A stretch of 64,000 nt of DNA, from NCBI GenBank assembly GCA_032209605.1, contig JASFXZ010000010.1:14901385-14965384 (forward strand). The letters run 5' to 3'. The notes beneath the pieces were generated by a model, which had not been told where the DNA came from, did no database searches, and saw only the letters and a program-made list of their open reading frames with translations. The DNA comes from Mactromeris polynyma (Eukaryota; Mollusca; Bivalvia; Venerida; Mactridae). This document shows positions 24,322 to 34,649 of the stretch, piece by piece (the stretch's first letter is position 1; each line of letters opens with the position of its first letter). Position numbers and translations under genes: made by a program.

Positions 24322-24818
24322 GGGTATACCAAGGCCCTCACACGCAAAGTACGGGTATACCAAGGCCCTCACACGCAAAGTACGGGTATACCAAGGCCCT
24401 CACACGCAAAGTACGGGTATACCAAGGCCCTCACACGCAAAGTACGGGTATACCAAGGCCCTCACACGCAAAGTACGGGTATACCAAGGCCCTCACACAC
24501 AAAGTACGGGTATACCAAGGCCCTCACACGCAAAGTACGGGTATACCAAGGCCCTCACACACAAAGTACGGGTATACCAAGGCCCTCACACGCAAAGTAC
24601 GGGTATACCAAGGCCCTCACACGCAAAGTACGGGTATACCAAGGCCCTCACACGCAAAGTACGGGTATACCAAGGCCCTCACACGCAAAGTACGGGTATA
24701 CCAAGGCCCTCACACGCAAAGTACGGGTATACCAAGGCCCTCACACGCAAAGTACGGGTATACCAAGGCCCTCACACGCAAAGTACGGGTATACCAAGGC
24801 CCTCACACGCAAAGTACG
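24322..24818. repeat. 31-bp minisatellite, 16 nearly identical copies
   Basis: The unit contains GGGTATACCAAGGCCCTCAC followed by ACGCAAAGTAC. Sixteen copies occupy 497 bp without indels. The only change I see is CACACAC for CACACGC in two copies. Such identity suggests very recent amplification. Since 31 is not a multiple of 3, two plus frames remain open across the array. Confidence 0.97.
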
Positions 24819-25011
24819 AGTCATATGTAATAACAAGAACAACTTTGTTGTTTCACCCTATCCAATTAAGTAAGCACTTTCCACTTTAGGAAAACAGTCA
24901 CTATTTAAGGGACAACCAATGAACAAATTCCTCTACATTCAACGTGTCGTTTTATATATAGTCATGACGCTCATTACTATATATAACGATCAATCAGAAT
25001 ACAGTAAGTAC

Positions 25012-25050
25012 TATATAAAGAGTGTCATGTAGTAACTGAAAATCATTCGG
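25012..25050 (+). promoter_or_regulatory. TATA box and initiator-like site upstream of the PC4-like frame
   Basis: TATATAAAG at 25012-25020 is followed by an initiator-like TCATTC at 25043-25048. That spacing of about 30 bp suits RNA polymerase II. The next ATG, at 25056, has A at -3 and G at +4, a favourable Kozak context. This would give a 5' leader of only about 11 nt. Confidence 0.5.
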
Positions 25051-25055
25051 GCATA

Positions 25056-25521
25056 ATGGTCACTGTACGAGGAACATACCAGCTTGGACAAGGAGTGGTA
25101 GTGAAGATTGTGGACCATAGTCATGGAGCGGAAATAGTGTTTTACAAGAATGAAAACGAGTTTGAATTGACTCTACAGCAATACCAACAGTTTGCCTATA
25201 GTATTGAAGACATTCAAAAGACTATTGCTGGCTATTTCAAGTTCATTATATGAATCATTTAGGGGGAAACAGTACGTTCAGGTCAATAGCGGTTTCAAGG
25301 GGGTGGATCTACGTCCATTCTGGCTGCCAAGAGAAGAGACCAAAGTCCGGCCCCAGGAGGGAGCTAGCAAAGTAACATCCGCTACAAACAGTACTCATCA
25401 GAACACTAGCATAATCGTTGTGTCAAATAACGTCAACGACGAGGGGGCGGTATTCCGTAACGATATCGCTTTGAACTGTTTTCATTGTAAATTTAGTAAT
25501 GCACCGTCGTTCAGACGATAA
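25056..25521 (+). pseudogene. PC4/p15-like (single-stranded DNA-binding coactivator-like) coding segment, frameshifted
   Basis: The first frame (25056-25253, 65 codons) contains VVVKIVDHSHGAEIVFYKN then EFELTLQQYQQFAYSIEDIQ. This resembles the strand-plus-helix half of a PC4 domain, in which an 'F.L.L.QW..L...I.DID.AI' helix follows the strands. It stops at TGA near 25251. The next frame, one base over, continues the theme with ESFRGKQYVQV and VDLRPFWLPREETKVRP, which looks like the start of a second PC4-type unit. It then runs to a stop at 25519 through sequence with no recognised domain. The frames overlap at 25192-25253, so a single-base change near 25245 would break one original frame; an unrecognised intron is the alternative. 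PC4 family proteins bind single-stranded DNA and help transcription. The assignment rests on recalled patterns and needs a profile search. Confidence 0.42.
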
Positions 25522-27064
25522 AAGATTCCATGGAAACAACGAAATTATAGGTCAGAAAATGAACAGCACTACTCACCTGTCTGGAACGCTTCCCTCTGTC
25601 GAAGACGCATCACTCGGCGGAATACACATCGGGCTATACTCTGTGAATAGGCTTTAACTTGTTTTTAAAGATAACACAATTTAAGTATTGTTTAACTAAA
25701 TATATTGACAACATTCATTATATACAACACTCGTACAATATGATTTAAATATATATTAATGTAATAATTTACAATTGCATCAAATATAATAGTACACAAA
25801 TAATCTGAAACTACATGTATAGTCAATGTAAATCACTAGCTTTTATCGAGCTGTTTGCACGGATAATATTCCCACTTGACAAAGTATTGTTTGTTCCGTC
25901 CTTTTCCCCGGTTTTTAACACATTTTCCGCTGCCCACGTTTGATTGGGATCAATGTCCACAATCTTTGATAAAATGTTCCCTGAATGTCATTATGGCCGA
26001 TAATTCAGAACAAGGGAGGTAAATATTGTAAATGTGGGACCTATCTATATACAGTGTGTCCACAAAAGCGGTATTTTCAACCAATTTTGAATCGACAATA
26101 CTCTTGCGGTACTGACAGAAATAGTCAACATGAAATATCGTGTCGATATTGTTGTACTATGCAACTGTCGCCATTTAGTGTGATTAAAAGAATAATAATA
26201 CACCTTTGTGTTTTCTACCATTTCCAACAGCTTTTGAGAATTTATAAATCAACAGAATGCATCCTTTTACAGGCTTCCATACTGTGATGTTGCTTCATTT
26301 TCTGTTCTCTAGGTTTCATAAATGAGTTTACGCATTTACACGAGATGATAGGAAATAGAATGCGGTTTAAAACGGTATATATATTGTTACACCTAACAAC
26401 TCCATATGTTTTGTGAGCAAAAGCGAGTCCTATTTTGGATCATCCCTGTAATTGGTACATACGTAGGTTTGCTGCTGGCAAAGGGACAGTGTCGTTGTCC
26501 TTTCTCTTGTCATTCATTGGAAGCAGCAATTCTGCCTGTATTGCCATGACTGCTTCTTCTGCTTACTTCACATCAACGGAAGTTCTTATTTTGTAACAAA
26601 ACAATACAATACATTTCGTAATTCAAAGTGACAATGACAACCTCTTGTTGATTCATGGTAATACCCTGCATTATCTAGTGTTCGCCATCTCATACGTCCC
26701 GTCCGTCCGTCCGTTCACCCTTCCCTTTTGTCAGACCTCCCGCGAGAACCTAAGCAATGTTGTGGATCAAGCCACTAAGAGTAGTTAGTATAGCCAAGAA
26801 TTTAAAACAAAGAAGTAGAATGATATAAAAATGTTAGTGCTTTTTAACAGTTTAAAAACAGGCGTGAATGAAGTTGTGGTAAGATAGCATGTTCAATGTT
26901 GCTAATTGTTAAACTATTCTAAGGTGTTAAGACATGAGCTATGGGAATATACTGTTCCACTGATATACCGTTTGGGGAAATCATTATTTGTAATATTCTT
27001 TGATAACGGGAATTTTTCGAGAGGCGTGCAGCGGGGAGTTTGGTGTTTACACTGTTCGTTTCAT
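25522..27064. other. spacer without supported gene
   Basis: Moderately AT-rich. The short open frames at 25985-26287 and 26906-27118 lack protein-like composition or neighbours. A short GTCCGTCCGTCCG run lies near 26700. Nothing else is supported. Confidence 0.45.
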
Positions 27065-28750
27065 TCATTCGATGGTAGGACAATTGTAAGATTGGGTGCA
27101 CGCGTAGACCATGTTTAAATATTCAGTCGATGGTAGGACAATTGTAAGATTGGGTGCACGCGTAGACCATGTTTAAATATTCAGTCGATGGTAGGACAAT
27201 TGTAAGATTGGGTGCACGCGTAGACCATGTTTAAATATTCAGTCGATGGTAGGACAATTGTAAGATTGGGTGCACGCGTAGACCATGTTTAAACATTCAG
27301 TCGATGGTAGGACAATTGTAAGGTTGGGTGCACGCGTAGACCATGTTTAAACATTCAGTCGATGGTAGGACAATTGTAAGATTGGGTGCACGCGTAGACC
27401 ATGTTTAAATATTCAGTCGATGGTAGGACAATTGTAAGATTGGGTGCACGCGTAGACCATGTTTAAATATTCAGTCGATGGTAGGACAATTGTAAGGTTG
27501 GGTGCACACGTAGACCATGTTTAAATATTCAGTCGATGGTAGGACAATTGTAAGGTTGGGTGCACGCGTAGACCATGTTTAAATATTCAGTCGATGGTAG
27601 GACAATTGTAAGATTGGGTGCACGCGTAGACCATGTTTAAATATTCAGTCGATAGTAGGACAATTGTAAGGTTGGGTGCACGCGTAGACCATGTTTAAAT
27701 ATTCAGTCGATGGTAGGACAATTGTAAGATTGGGTGCACGCGTAGACCATGTTTAAATATTCAGTCGATGGTAGGACAATTGTAAGGTTGGGTGCACGCG
27801 TAGACCATGTTTAAATATTCAGTCGATAGTAGGACAATTGTAAGGTTGGGTGCACGCGTAGACCATGTTTAAACATTCAGTCGATGGTAGGACAATTGTA
27901 AGGTTGGGTGCACGCGTAGACCATGTTTAAATATTCAGTCGATAGTAGGACAATTGTAAGGTTGGGTGCACGCGTAGACCATGTTTAAATATTCAGTCGA
28001 TAGTAGGACAATTGTAAGGTTGGGTGCACGCGTAGACCATGTTTAAATATTCAGTCGATGGTAGGACAATTGTAAGGTTGGGTGCACGCGTAGACCATGT
28101 TTAAATATTCAGTCGATGGTAGGACAATTGTAAGGTTGGGTGCACGCGTAGACCATGTTTAAATATTCAGTCGATAGTAGGACAATTGTAAGGTTGGGTG
28201 CACGCGTAGACCATGTTTAAATATTCATTCGATAGTAGGACAATTGTAAGGTTGGGTGCACGCGTAGACCATGTTTAAATATTCATTCGATAGTAGGACA
28301 ATTGTAAGGTTGGGTGCACGCGTAGACCATGTTTAAATATTCATTCGATAGTAGGACAATTGTAAGGTTGGGTGCACGCGTAGACCATGTTTAAATATTC
28401 ATTCGATAGTAGGACAATTGTAAGGTTGGGTGCACGCGTAGACCATGTTTAAATATTCAGTCGATGGTAGGACAATTGTAAGATTGGGTGCACGCGTAGA
28501 CCATGTTTAAATATTCAGTCGGTAGTAGGATAATTGTAAGATTTGGTGCACACGTAGACCATGTTTAAACATTCAGTCGATGGTAGGATAATTGTAAGAT
28601 TGGGGGCACACGTAGACCATGTTTAAATATTCAGTCGATGGTAGGACAATTGTAAGATTGGGTGCACACGTAGACCATGTTTAAACATTCAGTCGATGGT
28701 AGGACAATTGTAAGATTGGGTTCACACGTAGACCATGTTTAAACATTCAG
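27065..28750. repeat. 58-bp minisatellite, 29 units
   Basis: The unit contains TCAGTCGATGGTAGGACAAT, TGTAAGATTGGGTGCACGCG and TAGACCATGTTTAAATAT. Most units carry the palindrome ACGCGT. Variants are arranged by position. AGATTGG dominates at the start, AGGTTGG and GATAGTAGG in the middle, a run of ATTCATTCG units lies at about 28213-28400, and CACACGT with TTTAAACATT appears at the 3' end. Confidence 0.96.
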
Positions 28751-28885
28751 TGGCTTGTTCTACTACTGAGTGTTCTAAGCCGATACTCCTATCTATACCA
28801 AGCCTGTATATTTATGTCCTGTATATATTTCACTTCTCTTATTGTTGACATGTATTTATTTGTCTCCTTGTGTTTTTTGGAGTGA

Positions 28886-29605
28886 CTGTGTCCTTTATGT
28901 GTGGCATTTCCTGCGTCACTTCATCTCTCAGTGTGTCCTTTATGTGTGGCATTTCCTGCGTCACTTCATCTCTCACTGTGTCCTTTATGTGTGGCATTTC
29001 CTGCGTCACTTCATCTCTCACTGTGTCCTTTATGTGTGGCATTTCCTGCGTCACTTCATCTCTCAGTGTGTCCTTTATGTGTGGCATTTCCTGCTTCACT
29101 TCATCTCTCAGTGTGTCCTTTATGTGTGGCATTTCCTGCGTCACTTCATCTCTCAGTGTGTCCTTTATGTGTGGCATTTCCTGCGTCACTTCATCTCTCA
29201 GTGTGTCCTTTATGTGTGGCATTTCCTGCTTCACTTCATCTCTCAGTGTGTCCTTTATGTGTGGCATTTCCTGCGTCACTTCATCTCTCAGTGTGTCCTT
29301 TATGTGTGGCATTTCCTGCGTCACTTCATCTCTCAGTGTGTCCTTTATGTGTGGCATTTCCTGCGTCACTTCATCTCTCAGTGTGTCCTTTATGTGTGGC
29401 ATTTCCTGCTTCACTTCATCTCTCACTGTGTCCTTTATGTGTGGCATTTCCTGCGTCACTTCATCTCTCAGTGTGTCCTTTATGTGTGGCATTTCCTGCG
29501 TCACTTCATCGCTCAGTGTGTCCTTTATGTGTGGCATTTCCTGCGTCACTTCATCTCTCAGTGTGTCCTTTATGTGTGGCATTTCTTGCTTTACTTCATC
29601 TCTCA
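28886..29605. repeat. 45-bp minisatellite, exactly 16 units
   Basis: The unit contains GTGTCCTTTATGTGTGGCAT, TTCCTGCGTCACTTCATCTC and TCA. Sixteen units fill 720 bp with substitutions only. The minus strand reads a 15-residue charged unit (RDEVTQEMPHIKDTL) as one 255-codon frame from 29606 to 28839 that continues into non-repeat sequence (PKNTRRQINTCQQ). All three plus frames are also open, so openness alone does not identify the coding strand. A single-copy relative of the unit plus flank lies at about 49076-49160. Confidence 0.95.
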
Positions 29606-30445
29606 TTTTTTTGACATGAGGACTTGGTAAGCTGTCATTGCCACGGATTGGGAAATTATCAGTTTGGTTTCAATCATACGTAGTGCCGGAAAGAAAACAG
29701 TGTTTCTTGTTTCCTAGTAAGGACATACTGATTATGTAACTTATACTGTGCATAAGGAAGTCGTGCCAATCTTATATTAATGTGTCTACCGAATGAAACC
29801 TAAATTAATTTAAATTAAGCTTTCAGGATCAAAATGGTACATCTGTTTTCGAATAATGAACGGAATGATTTTTTGTAACCAACTCGGTTGTTTAGATGTC
29901 GAGCGTTCGCTGTGAATGTGACAGGTCACAGACTCAAGCCCTGAACCCGACACACCATAGTTGTTAAAAATGGTATAACATGTAGTAGCTCATTTGCCTA
30001 CTGTCAGCTTTATTCGGGTTGTACCAGGACCGATTGGCGTTTCGCACTCAGACAGAATAATTACTCCAAGACCTCATACTTATATTCCACTCAAATCCTT
30101 AAAATATTCCCCAGAGAATATTCAGATTTCATTTTACACCACCATAGTACTTTTTCATTTTACACAATCAATATGTCATTATCACACTCATAGCTGTTAC
30201 AGTAAATTTTGTGGTTTGAGATTTTAGTCCTAAGTGTAAGTATTGGTTATACTCCCGAGCCCGGAGTGTGACACTCAAACCCATAAAGTGCTCTCGTATC
30301 TCATAATCATTCTGAAATCTCAAAAGAAAATAAACCAAAATAATATTCAGCACTTATTTGACATGCATTTTCCATACTCACATTTCCGCTATCTGTCTCA
30401 TACGAGTACATTTGGTGATTTGAGTGGTGAGTGTAAGTATCCGGT
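29606..30445. other. spacer with a possible SINE relic and a duplicated segment
   Basis: Segment 30199-30264 is repeated in diverged form at 30400-30463, sharing GTGTAAGTAT and a following TATA-TCCC-GG-CCC stretch. The second copy runs straight into the 37-bp array. No gene is supported. Confidence 0.5.
29870..29965 (+). mobile_element. possible degenerate tRNA-derived SINE head
   Basis: TCGGTTGTTTAGATGTCGAG, then CGTTCGCTGTGAATGTGACA and GGTCACAGACTCAAGCCC, resemble the A-box to B-box layout of a tRNA-derived SINE with a decayed B box. The tail continues ACACCATAGTTGTTAAAAAT. No second copy was seen in the window, so this is only a suggestion. Confidence 0.3.
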
Positions 30446-32309
30446 ATAATCCCTGGACCCTTGGCCCGTATTCACAAACGTTATAATCCCTGGACTCTAG
30501 GCCCGTATTCACAAACGTTATAATACCTGGACCCTGGGCCCGTATTCACAAACGTTATAATCCCTGGACCCTTGGCCCGTATTTACAAACGTTATAATCA
30601 CTGGACCCTTGGCCCGTATTCACAAACGTTATAATCCCTGGACCCTGAGCCGGTATTCACAAACGTTATAATCCCTGGACTCTTGGCCCGTATTCCCAAA
30701 CGTTATAATCCCTGGACGCTGGGCCCGTATTCACAAACGTTATAATCCCTGGACCCTTGGCCCGTATTCACAAACGTTATAATCCCTGGACCCTGGGCCC
30801 GTATTCACAAACGTTATAATCCCTGGACCCTGGGCCCGTATTCACAAACGTTATAATCCCTGGACGCTTGGTCCGTATTCACAAACGTTATAATACCTGG
30901 ACCCTGGGCCCGTATTCACAAACGTTATAATCCCTGGACCCTGGGCCCGTATTCACAAACGTTATAATCCCTGGACCCTGGGCCCGTATTCACAAACGTT
31001 ATAATCCCTGGACCCTTGGCCCGTATTCACAAACGTTATAATCCCTGGACGCTGGGCCCGTATTCACAAACGTTATAATCCCTGGACCCTGGGCCCGTAT
31101 TCACAAACGTTATAATCCCTTGACCCTTGGCCCGTATTCACAAACGTTATAATCCCTGGACCCTTGGCCCGTTTTCACAAACGTTATAATCCCTGGACCC
31201 TTGGCCCGTATTCACAAACGTTATAATCCCTGGACCCGTATTCACAAACGTTATAATCCCTGGACCCTTGGCCCGTATTCACAAACGTTATAATCCCTGG
31301 ACCCTTGGCCCGTTTTCACAAACGTTATAATCCCTGGACCCTGGACCCGTATTCACAAACGTTATAATCCCTGGACCCGTATTCTCAAACGTTATAATCC
31401 CTGGACCCTTGGCCCGTATTCACAAACGTTATAATCCCTGGACCCTGGACCCGTATTCACAAACGTTATAATCCCTGGACCATCGGCCCGTATTCACAAA
31501 CGTTATAATCCCTGGACGCTTGGTCCGTATTCACAGACGTTATAATACCTGGACCCTGGGCCCGTATTCACAAACGTTATAATCCCTGGACCCTGGGCCC
31601 GTATTCACAAACGTTATAATCCCTGGACCCTTGGCCCGTATTCACAAACGTTATAATCCCTGGACGCTGGGCCCGTATTCACAAACGTTATAATCCCTGG
31701 ACCCTGGGCCCGTATTCACAAACGTTATAATCCCTGGACCCTTGGCCCGTATTCACAAACGTTATAATCCCTGGACCCTTGGCCCGTTTTCACAAACGTT
31801 ATAATCCCTGGACCCTTGGCCCGTATTCACAAACGTTATAATCCCTGGACCCTTGGCCCGTATTCACAAACGTTATAATCCCTGGACCCTTGGCCCGTAT
31901 TCACAAACGTTATAATCCCTGGACCCTTGGCCCGTATTCACAAACGTTATAATCCCTGGACCCGTATTCACAAACGTTATAATCCCTGGACCCTTGGCCC
32001 GTATTCACAAACGTTATAATCCCTGGACCCTTGGCCCGTATTCACAAACGTTATAATCCCTGGACCATTGGTCCGTATTCACAAACGTTATAATCCCTGG
32101 ACCATTGGCCCGTATTCACAAACGTTATAATCCCTGGACCCTTGGCCCGTATTCACAAACGTTATAATCCCTGGACTCTGGGCCCGTATTCACAAACGTT
32201 ATAATCCCTGGACCCTTGGCCCGTATTCACAAACGTTATAATCCCTGGACCCTTGGCCCGTATTCACAAACGTTATAATCCCTGGACTCTGGGCCCGTAT
32301 TCACAAACG
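30446..32309. repeat. 37-bp minisatellite, about 50 units, built from a MITE end plus its flank
   Basis: The unit is TATAATCCCTGGACCCTTG plus GCCCGTATTCACAAACGT. The second half is the terminal inverted repeat of the MITE that directly follows at 32291-32530. The first half matches the unique flank immediately before the array (GTATCCGGTATAATCCC near 30437-30453). Several units have lost about 8 bp (CCCTGGACCCGTATTCAC). Other variation is TTGG/TGGG/TGAG/ATCGG and a few point changes. Confidence 0.95.
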
Positions 32310-32530
32310 TTTTAAGACTGAATCACAGACTTTAAAATGGTATTTTTTTTATTTTGTTCCTACGTTATTGTTACACAATATATTTTGATAAAACATGGCA
32401 AAAGTGTAGTGAGTAACAAGAAATATTCAGGCAGAAGTTTATCCGTATATATATAATGTAAACGAAATGCTTGTAAATTTATTTTTAAGTCTAAGTCTTA
32501 TTTATGTTAACGTTTGTGAATACTGGCCCT
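32291..32530. mobile_element. MITE family T with GGCCCGTATTCACAAACG ends
   Basis: The left end (GGGCCCGTATTCACAAACGT at 32291) is mirrored by the right end, whose reverse complement reads AGGGCCAGTATTCACAAACG (32511-32530). Inner inverted blocks include AGACTGAATCACAGACTTTA and its counterpart TAAGTCTAAGTCTTA. There is no coding capacity. A partial copy at about 61482-61620 shares the end and interior (AAATTTACAAGCATTTCG, GCCTGAATATTTCTT). The left end merges with the last units of the 37-bp array. Confidence 0.85.
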
Positions 32531-32634
32531 GATGTCAGGCTACTGTGACTGGGTGTAGTATTATGTCACGTGCCTATGACGTGGCATCACAGTGCAGCGG
32601 CAATACATAGCTTCTACCAGTAGACATCATCTCC

Positions 32635-32897
32635 AATTTGTACGAAAGCCTGGTGGTGACATGTCGGCTTCAAGAATACTAAAATTTAACGTCATGAATA
32701 CACGGATTCATCTTCATGAATTCACGAATTCAACTTAATGTATCCACAATCTGAACTTCACGAATTGAATTTCACGAATTCACGATTTCAACTTCACGAA
32801 TTCATGTTTTCACTTTCGCAAATTCACGATTTCATCTTCATGAAGTTGAATTCGCGAATTCTTGAAGCTGAAATGTCTTCACCAGGCTTTCGTAAAT
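32635..32897. mobile_element. foldback element with EcoRI-site-rich interior
   Basis: The left arm (TACGAAAGCCTGGTGGTGAC, then ATGTCGGCTTCAAG) and the inverted right arm at 32861-32897 match at about 28 of 32 positions. The interior repeats CACGAATTCAACTTCATGAA-like words with several GAATTC palindromes. No protein-like open frame is present. It is a likely non-autonomous element. Confidence 0.75.
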
Positions 32898-33363
32898 TCG
32901 CGTTAAACTACCTAAGCTACCGATGCGTCATAAAACTACATTAAGACAGGATATTTATTTTTTTACTGAATAATGTCTTATATGTAGGAAATCATGAAGG
33001 ATCCCATGCATCTCTTGATAGACTATTTGTCTTGTAGTTCGTACTTTCAGAGGTTAATTAATATTTCATTATCTAATTATATTGTAGTAAAAAGTGCCAG
33101 GATTTATGACATGATGCTTATGAAAAGCATTTTTGTACACCATGATAATTGTTTTAAATCGCCTGCACTTTGTAATTAACAAAGTTTGGTAATTAATTAG
33201 TAATTCTACCGAGACACTAATTAACCACGAGATAAATTGGAGTATGGGTTTTGTGTTGAATGGAGCACACGTTGACTTCTTTCATGTGGGAATACTTTTA
33301 TATTATTATTTTCGATTGGTATTGAAACACACAAAAGGCCCCTTTACAATATACATGTAGATA
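32898..33363. other. AT-rich spacer, nothing recognised
   Basis: No repeats or genes are supported in this stretch. Confidence 0.5.
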
Positions 33364-33545
33364 CAGTCCAACCTCGCTCATTCCAATTCATCGGATCCAA
33401 ACTTTCATTTCGAATAATACCCCATGGTTTCTAAGAGGCTATTTCTATTTGACTTGCATTAGAAGATAACATCGGGACCTGATATTTATTACGGATGATA
33501 CCGAGTATTCGGATAAAAGGTTGTCGAATAAACGAGGCCCGACTG
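33364..33545. mobile_element. pogo-style MITE, family Q copy 2
   Basis: It starts CAGTCCAACCTCGCTCATTC and ends AACGAGGCCCGACTG, with TA on both sides. The interior includes ATCGGGACCTGATATTTATT and GGATGATACCGAGTATTCGG, shared with 43051-43226 and, inverted, with 16861-16965. Confidence 0.82.
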
Positions 33546-33646
33546 TAGATTTATTTGGTAAAGACAATTCAATTTAGCGGAAATGGCTTTAACAAAGCCC
33601 CTAATCAAGGGAGATCATTCTTAATATTTATCGAGGAAAGCTGGAC

Positions 33647-34649
33647 AATGTACATTTACACGGTAATTACTCATTGTCTATAACATGTACATTTACACGG
33701 TAATAACTCATTGTCTATAACATGTACATTTACACGGTAATAACTCATTGTCTATAACATTTACATTTACACGGTAATAACTCATTGTCTATAACATATA
33801 CATTTACACGGTAATAACTCATTGTCTATAACATTCACATTTACACGGTAATAACTCATTGTCTATAACATGTACATTTACACGGTAATAACTCATTGTC
33901 TAAAACATGTACATTTACACGGTAATAACTCATTGTCTATAACATTTACATTTACACGGTAATTACTCATTGTCTATAACATGTACATTTACACGGTAAT
34001 TACTCATTGTCTATAACATGTACATTTACACGGTAATAACTCATTGTCTATAACATGTACATTTACACGGTAATAACTCATTGTCTATAACATGTACATT
34101 TACACGGTAATAACTCATTGTCTATAACATGTACATTTACACGGTAATAACTCATTGTCTATAACATGTACATTTACACGGTAATAACTCATTGTCTATA
34201 ACATGTACATTTACACGGTAATTACTCATTGTCTATAACATGTACATTTACACGGTAATAACTCATTGTCTATAACATGTACATTTACACGGTAATAACT
34301 CATTGTCTATAACATGTACATTTACACGGTAATTACTCATTGTCTATAACATGTACATTTACACGGTAATAACTCATTGTCTATAACATGTACATTTACA
34401 CGGTAATAACTCATTGTCTATAACATGTACATTTACACGGTAATAACTCATTGTCTATAACATGTACATTTACACGGTAATTACTCATTGTCTATAACAT
34501 GTACATTTACACGGTAATAACTCATTGTCTATAACATGTACATTTACACAGTAATTACTCATTGTCTATAACATTTACATTTACACAGTAATTACTCATT
34601 GTCTATAACATGTACATTTACACGGTAATAACTTATTGTCTATAACATG
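33647..34649. repeat. second 37-bp minisatellite, 27 units, unrelated to the first
   Basis: The unit contains GTACATTTACACGGTAATAA followed by CTCATTGTCTATAACAT. Variation is mostly GTAATAACT versus GTAATTACT and ACATG versus ACATT. The ACAGTAATT variant appears near the 3' end. The sequence is unrelated to the 30.4-kb array despite the equal length. Confidence 0.96.

Noticed and set aside
24112..24873. 253-codon frame with a unique N-terminal part and a 31-bp repeat body
   Set aside because: The N-terminal part has no recognisable domain. The rest is open in more than one frame because of the 31-bp period.
28839..29606. 255-codon minus frame of charged 15-residue repeats as a coiled-coil protein gene
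   Set aside because: Three plus frames over the same bases are equally open. The Pro in each unit argues against a long coiled coil. Kept only as a finding because of the relative at 49.1 kb.
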